Origin: an uncultured SAR116 cluster alpha proteobacterium
GTDB lineage: Bacteria > Pseudomonadota > Alphaproteobacteria > Puniceispirillales > Marisalimonadaceae
Assembly: GCA_902530325.1 (NCBI GenBank)
Contig: CACAAB010000002.1
Location: 1 to 64,000 of the forward strand
Direction: 5' to 3'
Length of the DNA: 64,000 nt
This document shows positions 8,915 through 18,170 of the stretch, piece after piece. Every line of letters starts with the position of its first letter. Positions within the stretch are counted from its first letter, which is position 1. The notes under the pieces were generated by a model. The model worked only from the letters and a program-made list of their open reading frames with translations, was not told where the DNA came from and searched no databases. The position numbers and the translations under genes were made by a program.

Positions 8915-10033
8915 ATGGATTTTTCATTATCTGAAGAAAGAAAGATGCTTCAGGAAACTGTCGGTCGTTTTTTTGGAAATAATTATAAAGATATCAGAAA
9001 ACGAGGTGAATACCTCAAAATGACTGATGGATTTTCAAGAGATTTTTGGAAAGAAAGTTCAAATTTAGGTGTTATCAATGGTTTGGTTTCTCCAGCCTTT
9101 GGAGGTCTTGGAGGCTCTGGCGAGGATATCTGCATAATATTTGAATTGATAGGAAAATCGTTATGCATTGAACCTTTCTTATCTTCTGGTTTATTATCAA
9201 GTACTATTTTGTCTTCTCTAAATAATCCAAAAACTGATTTAATTAATCAAATTATTGAGGGAAAATTATTAATGTCATTTGCCCACATGGAAATGAACAA
9301 TAGATATGAGGACCATTTAGTAGAAACCAAAGCCAAACTTGAAAAAGAAACCTGGAAACTAAATGGTAGTAAATCTTTTGTTATTAATGGTGATTCTGCG
9401 GATAAAGTTATAATTTCAGCTAGAATAGAGGGTAAAGTTAATGACAAAGAAGGTATTGGTTTATTTTTAGTTGATAATAATAATATCAATAATAGGCCCT
9501 ATAATACAATTGACGGTTATAGATCGACTGAAATGAGTTTTGAAAACATTAATGGTGAATTACTATGTAAAGATAATGAAGCTCTTGAATGTATTATCAA
9601 AACCAATTCTGCAGGTGCACTTGCTCTTTCAGCTGAAGCTGTTGGAATAATGCAGGTATGTTTTGATTTAACACTTGATTACTTAAAAACTAGAAAACAA
9701 TTCGGTAAATCAATTGGAGCTTTCCAAAGTATACAGCATAGAATGGTAGATATGATGCTTGAAATTGAACAAGTTAGATCCGCAGTAATGCTTGCTTCTT
9801 CAACTTTCGAATCAAATTCTACAACACGAGATAAAAATGTTTCTGCTGCTAAAAATTTAGTCGGAAGAGTAGGTAAATTAATTGCTGAGGAGTCAATACA
9901 ACTTCATGGGGGTATTGCGATGACATGGGAATATTCCGTTGCGCATTATGCAAAGAGGCTGATAATGATTGATCACTTAATGGGTGATGCGGATTATCAT
10001 AGAGACAGATTCAAGTTATTAAGTTCAATTTAG
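8915..10033 (+). CDS. Acyl-CoA dehydrogenase, second of a pair
   Basis: A 372-residue acyl-CoA dehydrogenase, shorter than its neighbour. It has the C-terminal RKQFGKSIGAFQ stretch and an LHGGIAMTWE motif typical of the FadE29-like group. An AGGA ribosome-binding site lies in the nine-base gap, so it is co-transcribed and probably co-translated with the upstream dehydrogenase. Its stop overlaps that of the convergent hotdog-domain gene by four bases. Probably one subunit of a heteromeric enzyme making a 2,3-enoyl-CoA. Confidence 0.87.
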   Translation: MDFSLSEERKMLQETVGRFFGNNYKDIRKRGEYLKMTDGFSRDFWKESSNLGVINGLVSPAFGGLGGSGEDICIIFELIGKSLCIEPFLSSGLLSSTILSSLNNPKTDLINQIIEGKLLMSFAHMEMNNRYEDHLVETKAKLEKETWKLNGSKSFVINGDSADKVIISARIEGKVNDKEGIGLFLVDNNNINNRPYNTIDGYRSTEMSFENINGELLCKDNEALECIIKTNSAGALALSAEAVGIMQVCFDLTLDYLKTRKQFGKSIGAFQSIQHRMVDMMLEIEQVRSAVMLASSTFESNSTTRDKNVSAAKNLVGRVGKLIAEESIQLHGGIAMTWEYSVAHYAKRLIMIDHLMGDADYHRDRFKLLSSI

Positions 10034-11286
10034 TTATCTATTAATAATTTTGAAGCTTTTAATCTAAATTCTTCTGGGACTACAACTGATTTTCTTTGTT
10101 TTAAGTCAAATAAAACAGCAACAATCTCAATATCCATTATTACATCACCAGTACTTTCATCCACCATATGGTGAATAAATTTTAATGATTTATTTCCTAT
10201 TTTTGTAAAGTTGGTATGCGTCGTAACTGCCATTCCAAGAGGCGCATCTTTAAAATATCTTACGGAATAATCTAATGCGGCCGATCCAATATTATATTCA
10301 TTTCTCCAATTAAAGTCTGCTCCACAATATGTAAACAAGTGTGTAGCTGCATCAGAAATACAACCTATTTTAAATTGACTTGATCCCATTTTCTCATGAT
10401 CTAAATCCCATGTGTTGACGGCACTTTTTAAACTAATAATTGCATTTTTAGAATAATTTTGCGGCGGCCTGTTATCAGTTAATGTTCTTAAGTTTGCAAA
10501 ATCTAATTCATTTAAAAAAGTTTTATTATCCAAAGAAAATAAGTCTGAAATTATTTTTTTAGCTAGTTTGGTGAGATCTAGAGAAATCGCTGTTTCAAAG
10601 TAAGCTGAAACATTTTTATGACCTATACTGTAAACTTTGCCTAACAATACAAGTTCATTATTTTGAATTGATTTAACTTTGAAAACTATCTCTATAATAG
10701 AATTTAAGTGAAGTTCACGGCTAAAAATACATCTTTCATTTAAAATTTTATAATTAATTTTTTCTGAAGTATAACTATTAATTTTATTGAAAAGACATTT
10801 GATCGCATCTGCATGTTTTCCAAAATAATATTGCACATTCATGTGAGACATTTGATCACAATCTTTAATTCTAACCAGATCTTTGAAAGCAGAGTAAATA
10901 CCACTTTGACTTTTTATATCAATTTTTAATGGTTTATCTATATCTTTACAGATTAGAATTAAAGTTTGGATTGATAAAATTTTATCATTTTTACTATGGG
11001 CAGGATTTAATAAAATTAATTTGTGAGTAACTTTTATTTTATCTTTTGCCTCTAAAGATAAATTTGTACTAACATATACTGTCATATATTCAGAAACTAA
11101 AACGTTATAAATTTCAGTTTCATAATATTCTTTAGTATCAATTGTTAAATTATTTAAAATAACTCTAGTAAAATGAGTACTATCTTCAAAAATTTTGTTA
11201 GAACACGACTTTTTTAAAACTCCTAATTCATTTTTATCATCAGGTTTTATAAGCCCCCTGTATGTTTCTAAATTTTGAAAATACAT
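10030..11286 (-). CDS. Multi-hotdog thioesterase-like protein
   Basis: A 418-residue protein. Residues about 130-245 (MSHMNVQYYFGK near 143-154) and about 305-410 (DFNWRNEYNIG, then a strand-rich stretch) look like two 4-hydroxybenzoyl-CoA-thioesterase-type hotdog domains. The first 120 residues have a similar strand pattern and may be a third, degenerate hotdog. It is last of three minus-strand genes after the APH-type kinase and the ACAD10/11-like dehydrogenase. It may hydrolyse or bind an acyl-CoA of that pathway. The domain reading is by eye and the start (ATG at 11286) has a weak ribosome-binding site. Confidence 0.6.
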   Translation of the reverse strand: MYFQNLETYRGLIKPDDKNELGVLKKSCSNKIFEDSTHFTRVILNNLTIDTKEYYETEIYNVLVSEYMTVYVSTNLSLEAKDKIKVTHKLILLNPAHSKNDKILSIQTLILICKDIDKPLKIDIKSQSGIYSAFKDLVRIKDCDQMSHMNVQYYFGKHADAIKCLFNKINSYTSEKINYKILNERCIFSRELHLNSIIEIVFKVKSIQNNELVLLGKVYSIGHKNVSAYFETAISLDLTKLAKKIISDLFSLDNKTFLNELDFANLRTLTDNRPPQNYSKNAIISLKSAVNTWDLDHEKMGSSQFKIGCISDAATHLFTYCGADFNWRNEYNIGSAALDYSVRYFKDAPLGMAVTTHTNFTKIGNKSLKFIHHMVDESTGDVIMDIEIVAVLFDLKQRKSVVVPEEFRLKASKLLIDN

Positions 11287-11312
11287 AATGATATTTTAAA
11301 TTAGGATATTTC

Positions 11313-12515
11313 CTAATTTTTATCTCTCATTTCCAACTTTGCAACACTCATCCTATGCACTTCATCTGGCCCGTCTGCAAGTCTTAAGGTCCTTGCATGA
11401 CCATACGCATATGATAATGGAAAATCTGAAGAAACGCCTCCTCCACCGTGAACTTGTATTGCCCTATCTATTATTTTAGTTGCCATATTAGGAGCTACAA
11501 CTTTAATCATTGATATTTCTTTTCTTGCCATTTTATTTCCAACTGTATCCATCATATAAGCTGTTTTTAATACCAATAATCTAGCTTGCTCAATCTCAGC
11601 TCTACTTTCAGCAATATCATGCATTACAACACCCTGTTCTGATACAGGTTTACCAAAAGCAACCCTTGATTTTGCTCTGTTTATCATTAACTCTAAAGCT
11701 CTTTCTGCTTGACCAATTAAACGCATACAGTGATGAATTCTGCCTGGCCCCAATCTGCCTTGTGCAATTTCAAAACCTCTACCTTCTCCTAGAAGGATGT
11801 TACTAGAGGGCACTTTTACATCTTTAAAATCAACTTCAGCATGACCATGAGGTGCATGATCATATCCAAAAACTGTTAAGTGTCTTAAAACTTTTACTCC
11901 TGGTGTGTCAATTGGAACTAAAATCATTGATTGCTGTTTATACTTTTCAGCTTTAGGGTCAGTTTTACCCATGAAGATCATAATTTTACATCTGGGATCC
12001 AATGCACCAGAAGTCCACCATTTTCTTGCATTAATTATATATTCATTACCTTTTCTTTCAATACTAGCTTGAATATTAGATGCGTCTGATGACGCCACAG
12101 CAGGTTCAGTCATAGCAAATGCAGAGCGTATTTCACCATTTAGAAGTGGTTTTAACCATTTATCTTGCTGTTCTTTTGTTCCATATCTAACTAATACTTC
12201 CATATTCCCAGTATCCGGAGCAGAACAATTGAAAACCTCAGCACCAATTGGAGAGCGGCCCATAATTTCACACAAAGGAGCATACTCTGTATTTGTTAAT
12301 CCAGCTCCCAAGTCACTTTCTGGAAGAAATAAGTTCCATAATCCTTGTGCTTTAGCTTTAGACTTCAAATCCTCCATGATCTTAGGTACACACCATCTAC
12401 CCCCTTTTTCAACTTCTTCTTTATAAACAGACTCATTTTTATAAACATGTTCGTTCATAAAATTTGTTAATTTTTCTTGTAGTTCTTTTACTTTATCTGA
12501 ATATTCAAAATTCAT
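11313..12515 (-). CDS. ACAD10/11-like acyl-CoA dehydrogenase (LvaC-like)
   Basis: A 400-residue acyl-CoA dehydrogenase of the subgroup with the C-terminal [10 protein letters not shown] motif and the [13 protein letters not shown] stretch, as in the C-terminal domain of ACAD10/ACAD11. A good GAGG ribosome-binding site precedes the ATG. It lies nine bases downstream of an APH-type kinase gene; in ACAD10/11 these two activities are one polypeptide, and in Pseudomonas putida they are LvaA and LvaC. There the kinase phosphorylates a 4-hydroxyacyl-CoA and the dehydrogenase-like enzyme removes the phosphate. That role here is inferred from gene pairing and motifs. Confidence 0.85.
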   Translation of the reverse strand: MNFEYSDKVKELQEKLTNFMNEHVYKNESVYKEEVEKGGRWCVPKIMEDLKSKAKAQGLWNLFLPESDLGAGLTNTEYAPLCEIMGRSPIGAEVFNCSAPDTGNMEVLVRYGTKEQQDKWLKPLLNGEIRSAFAMTEPAVASSDASNIQASIERKGNEYIINARKWWTSGALDPRCKIMIFMGKTDPKAEKYKQQSMILVPIDTPGVKVLRHLTVFGYDHAPHGHAEVDFKDVKVPSSNILLGEGRGFEIAQGRLGPGRIHHCMRLIGQAERALELMINRAKSRVAFGKPVSEQGVVMHDIAESRAEIEQARLLVLKTAYMMDTVGNKMARKEISMIKVVAPNMATKIIDRAIQVHGGGGVSSDFPLSYAYGHARTLRLADGPDEVHRMSVAKLEMRDKN

Positions 12516-12524
12516 TTTGCACCT

Positions 12525-13586
12525 CTAATTTAAGTTAAAAACACCGTTAGCTCTATTAATTAAAGCCTCAATTCTATGACCAAAATTTGCAAATCTTTCA
12601 TCTTGAGTTTGACCTTTTAGAAATCTTACATAAATTTGTTGAATAATTACAGCTAATTTAAACGCTCCAAATGCATAATACCAGTCAATGTCTTTAATAC
12701 TAAAACCTGTCTTTAATGCATAATGATCAATAATTTCAATTTTTTTGGGATATAAAATTTTTTTGATTGGCATTGAAGTAATTAGATTAGCTTCGGTATT
12801 ATCATCTTCATCTATCCAATAATTTAAGAAATGACCTAGATCCATAAGTGGATCTCCCCTCGTACACATGTCCCAATCAAATACCGCTGTAGGTAAGAGA
12901 GGATTATCATTGTCCCACATAATATTGTCCAATTTAAAATCATTATGCAAAATTGTTGCAGCTTGTGGCTTAGGTATATTAGATCTTAAATATTTAAGTA
13001 GCTTATTAAATCTATTTTCTAATTTTTTTTTGTCAGATGCTTTTTTCCATCTCTCTTCCCAACCATTGAGCTGCCTTAAAACAAAACCATCAGGTCTTCC
13101 AAAGTTACCTAAACCTGCCTTTGATGGATCTAGTGTATGTAATTGAGCTAACACATCAATCATTTTAAAACTTAATGATCTTATCTTTTCTCTAGATCCA
13201 TCTAGTTCTGGTCGCATTTCTTTTCTAATTACAATACCTCTTCTTCTTTCAATTAAATGAAATTTACTTCCAATAATATTTTCATCATTACATAAATGAA
13301 AACTTTTGGGTGCTAAAGGATATAATTTATTCAAAGAATATTGAACTAAGTGTTCTCTAGCCATGTCGTGAGAAGAAGGAGCAACAGGACCAATTGGCGG
13401 TCTTCTAAGTACAAATTCTTGATGATCAAAACTAATCAAATATGTCAAGTTTGCATGACCACCGCTGAATTGGAGTATATTGATTTTATCAATATCAATT
13501 TTCAATAACGTAGTTAAATATTGTTTTAGCTTATCCAAATCAATTTTTTCATCTTGTCTAAGATTAATTAATTCATGGTCAACCAT
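12525..13586 (-). CDS. APH-type phosphotransferase (ACAD10/11 kinase domain / LvaA-like)
   Basis: A protein of about 353 residues with the aminoglycoside/choline-kinase fold. Visible elements are the ATP-binding half with ILQFSGGHAN near the start, the catalytic loop HNDFKLDN with Asp at about 216, and the metal-binding VFDWDMCTRGDP. An in-frame TTG at 13607 would add seven residues, but neither start has a strong ribosome-binding site; ATG at 13586 is preferred. It pairs with the ACAD10/11-like gene nine bases downstream. The likely substrate is a hydroxyacyl-CoA rather than an antibiotic, by analogy with LvaA. Confidence 0.84.
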   Translation of the reverse strand: MVDHELINLRQDEKIDLDKLKQYLTTLLKIDIDKINILQFSGGHANLTYLISFDHQEFVLRRPPIGPVAPSSHDMAREHLVQYSLNKLYPLAPKSFHLCNDENIIGSKFHLIERRRGIVIRKEMRPELDGSREKIRSLSFKMIDVLAQLHTLDPSKAGLGNFGRPDGFVLRQLNGWEERWKKASDKKKLENRFNKLLKYLRSNIPKPQAATILHNDFKLDNIMWDNDNPLLPTAVFDWDMCTRGDPLMDLGHFLNYWIDEDDNTEANLITSMPIKKILYPKKIEIIDHYALKTGFSIKDIDWYYAFGAFKLAVIIQQIYVRFLKGQTQDERFANFGHRIEALINRANGVFNLN

Positions 13587-13709
13587 TTTTTTATCCAAAG
13601 AAACCAATATTAGAAAATAATAATGATAAATATTTAAATTTTAATATATTAAATGATAATATAATTAAAACATTTTAGTAATTAAAATTTCAAGCTTTTG
13701 AGGAAAATT

Positions 13710-14492
13710 ATGCATAATTTATTTGATATTAGTGGAAAAATTGCTCTTGTAACTGGAGGTTCAAGAGGAATTGGAGCGATGATTGCCGAGGGTTTTGTTA
13801 AGAATGGTGTCAAAACATATATTACATCTAGAAAATCAGAACAATGTAATCATAAAGCGAAGGAACTCTCGAAGTTTGGAGAATGTATCTCTGTACCTAC
13901 TGATTTAACTGATATGAAAGAGTTGGATAAATTAGTGAGGCATATTGAAGAAAATGAAAAAAAACTTAATATTTTAATTAATAATGCAGGAGCTGCATGG
14001 GGAGCACCATTTGATACTTTTCCTGAAAATGGGTGGGATAAAGTAATGGACACAAATGTAAAAGCTGTATTTTTCTTAATTCAAAAATTAATAAAAATAT
14101 TGGAAAGTTCTGGAGATAATTCTGATCCATCTAGAATTATTAATGTTGGGTCTATAGATGGAGTAGGCATACCTAGAGCTGAAACGTATTCTTATCCTGC
14201 ATCAAAAGCTGCGATTCATCAATTAACTAGAGTTTTAGCAAATAGATTGGCTCACAGGAATATTAACGTAAACGCTATTGCCCCAGGACCATTTCAAAGT
14301 AATATGATGGCTCATTCCCTAAAAGAATATGGAGAACAGATCAAAAAATCAGTTCCACGTGGAAGAATTGGCATTCCAGAAGACATGGCTGGGACATCTA
14401 TATTTTTATCTTCTAAAGCAAGTTCATATATAACTGGCTCAATAATACCGGTAGATGGAGGTTCTCTAATAGCTAGAAGACATATGGAGTAA
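13710..14492 (+). CDS. SDR-family oxidoreductase in the lva-like cluster
   Basis: A 260-residue short-chain dehydrogenase. TGGSRGIG lies near residues 14-21 and the catalytic YPASK follows the GSIDGVG segment. An upstream in-frame TTG at 13698 is less likely than the ATG at 13710, because GAGG sits just upstream of that ATG. It diverges from the APH-type kinase across about 120 bases. In the P. putida lva cluster an SDR (LvaD) reduces a 4-oxoacyl-CoA to the 4-hydroxyacyl-CoA, and this gene is the local candidate for that step. The family is too broad to be certain. Confidence 0.85.
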   Translation: MHNLFDISGKIALVTGGSRGIGAMIAEGFVKNGVKTYITSRKSEQCNHKAKELSKFGECISVPTDLTDMKELDKLVRHIEENEKKLNILINNAGAAWGAPFDTFPENGWDKVMDTNVKAVFFLIQKLIKILESSGDNSDPSRIINVGSIDGVGIPRAETYSYPASKAAIHQLTRVLANRLAHRNINVNAIAPGPFQSNMMAHSLKEYGEQIKKSVPRGRIGIPEDMAGTSIFLSSKASSYITGSIIPVDGGSLIARRHME

Positions 14493-14636
14493 ATGAAATA
14501 AGGATAAAACTATTGCATACTTTAGTGATTGACAATGGTCTATTATAAAACATAGCTTTTCTATTTATTATTGTCTGGGAAGCATATAACAGAATTAAAT
14601 AATAGTTGTTAAAATTGTCTGAAATAACTTAAATAT

Positions 14637-16271
14637 TTAACTTATTTTATGTCCACCAAATTGATCCCTGAGCTTATTTTTTAATATTTTTCCTGTAGCT
14701 CCTAGAGGAATATTATCTGTAAAAATAACATCGTCTGGTATCATCCATTTTGCAACCTTACCGTTATACATTTTTAAAATTTCATCTTTTGCAGGTGATT
14801 TTCCAGGCATTGACTGAACAATTACTATTGGTCTTTCTTCCCACTTTTCATGTGGGATTGATATAACAGCAGCATTTGCTACATCTGGATGGCCAACACA
14901 AATATTTTCTAAATCAATTGAGCTTATCCATTCTCCACCAGATTTAATTATATCTTTTGTTCTGTCTGTTATGGTCATAAAACCATGTTGATCTATTTTT
15001 GCAACATCGCCTGTATCGAACCAACCACCATCAAGAAATCTATCTTTTTCAGTATTATCTTCAAAATACTCTTTTAAGACCCAAAAACCTCTTGAAAGCA
15101 ATCGACCTTGAGTTTCTCCATCCTGTGGCAAATCATTCCCATTATCGTCAACTAACTTCATTTGATGTCCAAATATTGTTCTTCCCTGAGGTAATTTTTG
15201 ATCATAATATTCCTTTTTATCCTTTGGTAAATCACGTAATGAAGGCATATTTACAGTTCCTAATGGGCTCATCTCAGTCATACCCCAAGCATGTATTACC
15301 TCTGCTCCATATTCATCTTCAAATCCCTCAAACAATGTTCTTGGACATGATGATCCACCGATAATTAACCTTTTTACTGTATCTATATTTTTACCTGATT
15401 CCCTTAAGTAATTTAGCAATAAAAGCCAAATGGTTGGCACCCCAAGCGAGATAGTAACTTTCTCTTCGTTCATGAGATTAGTTATACTTTCACCATCTAA
15501 TTTAGCACCAGGGAAAACTAATTTTGTACCACACATTGGAGCAGCATAAGGAGTACCCCATGCATTAACATGGAACATAGGAACCACAGGAAGAACTACA
15601 TCTTTAACTCCATATGGAACTACATCTTTTAAATTCATCCCGTAAGCATGCAGAACGGTTGAACGATGAGAATAAAGTACACCCTTCGGGTTTCCCGTTG
15701 TTCCAGAAGTGTAACATAAAGATGATGCTGTCTTTTCATCCAATTGAGGCCATTCAAATTGATCTGAGTGATCTTTAATAAAATCCTCGTAACAAATTAC
15801 TTTGATTTCATTTTTAATCTTAGATTGAACCATATTTTTATTATCAGTCATTATAATAATCGCTTTAACTGTTTTGAAATTTTCTGAAGCTTTTTCAACT
15901 AAAGGTAAAATATTTAAATCAACACATAAAATCTTGTCTTGCGCGTGATTTACGATATAAGAAACTTGATCGGGATGAAGTCGTGGATTTATAGTGTGGC
16001 AAACTAGGCCACTTGATGAAGTAGCATAATAAATTTCTAAGTGTCTATAACCATTCCAGGCTAAAGTCCCTACTCTATCACTTTCTTTCAAATCAAGAGA
16101 CTTAAAAGCATTAGCTAATTTCTTAGTTCTTTTTCCCCAGTCAAAATAGGTATATCTATGGATGCCACCTTCAACTGTGTTTGAAACAATCTCTTGCTTG
16201 CTGTAGTTCTTAATCGCATGCTCAAAAATAGTTGAAATTAAAAGAGGATGATCTTGCATGAGACCTAACAT
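14637..16271 (-). CDS. AMP-forming acyl-CoA synthetase
   Basis: A 544-residue member of the adenylate-forming family. The phosphate-binding loop TSGTTGNPKG is at 188-197, HAWGMTEMSP lies in the middle, and the catalytic lysine is near 528 (GATGKILKNK). An AGGAG ribosome-binding site precedes the ATG. It activates a medium- or long-chain acid to its acyl-CoA. Its position next to the SDR, kinase and dehydrogenase genes makes it the candidate for the first step (LvaE-like) of that pathway. The 144 bases between it and the convergent SDR gene show no strong terminator. Confidence 0.88.
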   Translation of the reverse strand: MLGLMQDHPLLISTIFEHAIKNYSKQEIVSNTVEGGIHRYTYFDWGKRTKKLANAFKSLDLKESDRVGTLAWNGYRHLEIYYATSSSGLVCHTINPRLHPDQVSYIVNHAQDKILCVDLNILPLVEKASENFKTVKAIIIMTDNKNMVQSKIKNEIKVICYEDFIKDHSDQFEWPQLDEKTASSLCYTSGTTGNPKGVLYSHRSTVLHAYGMNLKDVVPYGVKDVVLPVVPMFHVNAWGTPYAAPMCGTKLVFPGAKLDGESITNLMNEEKVTISLGVPTIWLLLLNYLRESGKNIDTVKRLIIGGSSCPRTLFEGFEDEYGAEVIHAWGMTEMSPLGTVNMPSLRDLPKDKKEYYDQKLPQGRTIFGHQMKLVDDNGNDLPQDGETQGRLLSRGFWVLKEYFEDNTEKDRFLDGGWFDTGDVAKIDQHGFMTITDRTKDIIKSGGEWISSIDLENICVGHPDVANAAVISIPHEKWEERPIVIVQSMPGKSPAKDEILKMYNGKVAKWMIPDDVIFTDNIPLGATGKILKNKLRDQFGGHKIS

Positions 16272-16313
16272 TTCGTGCTCCTAAATCTTATTAAAAGTCA
16301 TTATGTTTTTAAT

Positions 16314-17879
16314 CTAAAACTTATCTTTCATTTCTTCAATCAATAATGATTTTAAAACTTTACCATTTTTGTTTTTGGGAAGATCTTTAGTTAAAAATGA
16401 CCAATAATCTGGTTGTTTATATTCTGATAGGTTTTCTAAACAAATATTTTTGAGTTTGTTTAATATATCATCACCACTTTTGGATAATACAACAGCATGG
16501 ATTTTTTCACCTAAAATTAGATCTTTATGAGGTATTATAGCCACTTCAATAACCAGACCACTTAAACTAATTAAATTTTCAATTTCAGAAGAATATACTT
16601 TATAACCACCTCGATTTATTACATCTTTTTTTCTATCTACTATAAAAAAGAAGCCATTTTCATCTTTGTATCCTAAATCTCCTGATTTCCAAAAACCATC
16701 AATGAATTCTTCTGATGATTTTTTTGTATTTTTCCAATAACCAGGTATGACCATAGGGCCAGAAATCCAAAATTCTCCTACCTCGCCTATTTTTACTTCT
16801 TTATTATCCTCACTCATAACAAGTATTTCACCTGTTGAAACTGGCTTCCCAACACTTGCTATAAGGTTTTCATTATATTCTAAAGGCATTAAGGTTGCTG
16901 GCGAACATGTCTCCGTTGATCCGTAAGCATTTACTAATATTAAATTAGGAAGCAATTCTTTTAATTTTTTTATGGTTCCAAGTGGCATTGGTGCTCCCCC
17001 AAAACATCCTATTCTCCATTTTGAAAGATTGTATTTTGTAAGATCCTCTTTATGTATACATAAATTATACATAGCTGGAACCATTATAAGATAAGACAAT
17101 TCTTCTTTTTCAGCCAAGGTAAGAAAGTCTTTAACATTAAATGATTTCATTAATATTAATGTTCCCCCAGAATATAGTATTGTCATGATATGAGCGATTA
17201 ATCCCGTGACATGACTTGCAGGCACGACAAGAATACTGTTATCTTCCTTAGTTAATTTAAAATGTTTTTTAAAATGTATACATGAATGAATAATATTTAA
17301 ATTTGTAATCATTGCTCCCTTTGGTTTTCCGGTAGTACCAGAAGTATACAAAATGAAAGCAGTATCCTCTTCATCTATAGTTATTGATTTATTGGTAGAT
17401 AAAACTTTGTACTTTTTAAGTTTTAATTCATCAAAGTATATAATGTTTTGGACTGATTTTAGTTTATCTAAAGTTGGCAGATTATTTTTAAGTGTTTTTT
17501 CAGAAAATATGTAACTAGCCGCGCAATCATTAATTATAAGTTCATTTTCAAATTTAGATGATTTTGGATTCAAAGGAACAACTATTACACCATTTCTTAA
17601 TCCTGCTAGTATATAAACTATAAGAGGCCAACTGTTTTCAAATAACACACATATTCTGTGTTTTTTTATTAATTTAAGCTCATGAAAAAAGTTGGATAAT
17701 CTTGATACTAAATCTGATAATTCTTGATAAGATATTTTCTTTTTATTATCAGTAACTGCATTATTGGAAGGATATTTTTTAGTATTCTTAATAAATGCTT
17801 GCCAAAAGCTTTTTTCTCTATTTTTAAAAGTAGGAATTACTCTATCATTAAAATGAAGTTCATTACAAATTTCACTCAT
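16314..17879 (-). CDS. AMP-dependent acid-CoA ligase (class I adenylate-forming)
   Basis: A 521-residue adenylate-forming enzyme. The TSGTTGKPKG loop is at 179-188, NAYGSTETCSP is the A5-type motif, DRKKDVINRGG is the hinge, and the catalytic lysine is about 507. It lies 42 bases upstream of the other synthetase on the same strand, so they are likely co-transcribed. The two ligases differ clearly in sequence, so they probably take different acids. A 291-base non-coding stretch lies upstream. The substrate is unknown. Confidence 0.86.
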   Translation of the reverse strand: MSEICNELHFNDRVIPTFKNREKSFWQAFIKNTKKYPSNNAVTDNKKKISYQELSDLVSRLSNFFHELKLIKKHRICVLFENSWPLIVYILAGLRNGVIVVPLNPKSSKFENELIINDCAASYIFSEKTLKNNLPTLDKLKSVQNIIYFDELKLKKYKVLSTNKSITIDEEDTAFILYTSGTTGKPKGAMITNLNIIHSCIHFKKHFKLTKEDNSILVVPASHVTGLIAHIMTILYSGGTLILMKSFNVKDFLTLAEKEELSYLIMVPAMYNLCIHKEDLTKYNLSKWRIGCFGGAPMPLGTIKKLKELLPNLILVNAYGSTETCSPATLMPLEYNENLIASVGKPVSTGEILVMSEDNKEVKIGEVGEFWISGPMVIPGYWKNTKKSSEEFIDGFWKSGDLGYKDENGFFFIVDRKKDVINRGGYKVYSSEIENLISLSGLVIEVAIIPHKDLILGEKIHAVVLSKSGDDILNKLKNICLENLSEYKQPDYWSFLTKDLPKNKNGKVLKSLLIEEMKDKF

Positions 17880-18170
17880 TTTTAAAAACCTGTTAAAATT
17901 TGATTATCAACCAACATTTTCTCCAATTTAATAATATTGTTTATCAAATATGTTTTACATAGTATTTAGATCAGATTTACGAAGAAAGTTTATTAATTTC
18001 ACCTACATATTCATTAAAAAAAGTTTGTTCAATTAAATTTTATTAGTATTTTTAAAATGATACAAATTAATAAAAAATGCACTTATATCTAAACATATAA
18101 ATAATATTTCAATCGAATTATTTTCAGTATAATTATTAAAAGTACTATATTAAAGTAAATTAATATTAAT
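17880..18170. other. AT-rich non-coding stretch
   Basis: This 291-base gap separates the end of the oxygenase gene from the start of the second ligase, both on the minus strand. I see no convincing open reading frame, RNA gene or terminator hairpin. It is very AT-rich and presumably holds the promoter for the ligase pair. Being several times longer than the usual gap here, it is worth noting but holds nothing I can name. Confidence 0.5.

Noticed and set aside
12525-13607. Aminoglycoside resistance gene
   Set aside because: The pairing with an ACAD10/11-like dehydrogenase points to acyl-CoA metabolism rather than antibiotic phosphorylation.
14493-14636. GACAAT/ATTGTC inverted repeat between the SDR and acyl-CoA synthetase genes as a terminator
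   Set aside because: The arms are about 30 bases or more apart and short, with no T run; too weak to call.
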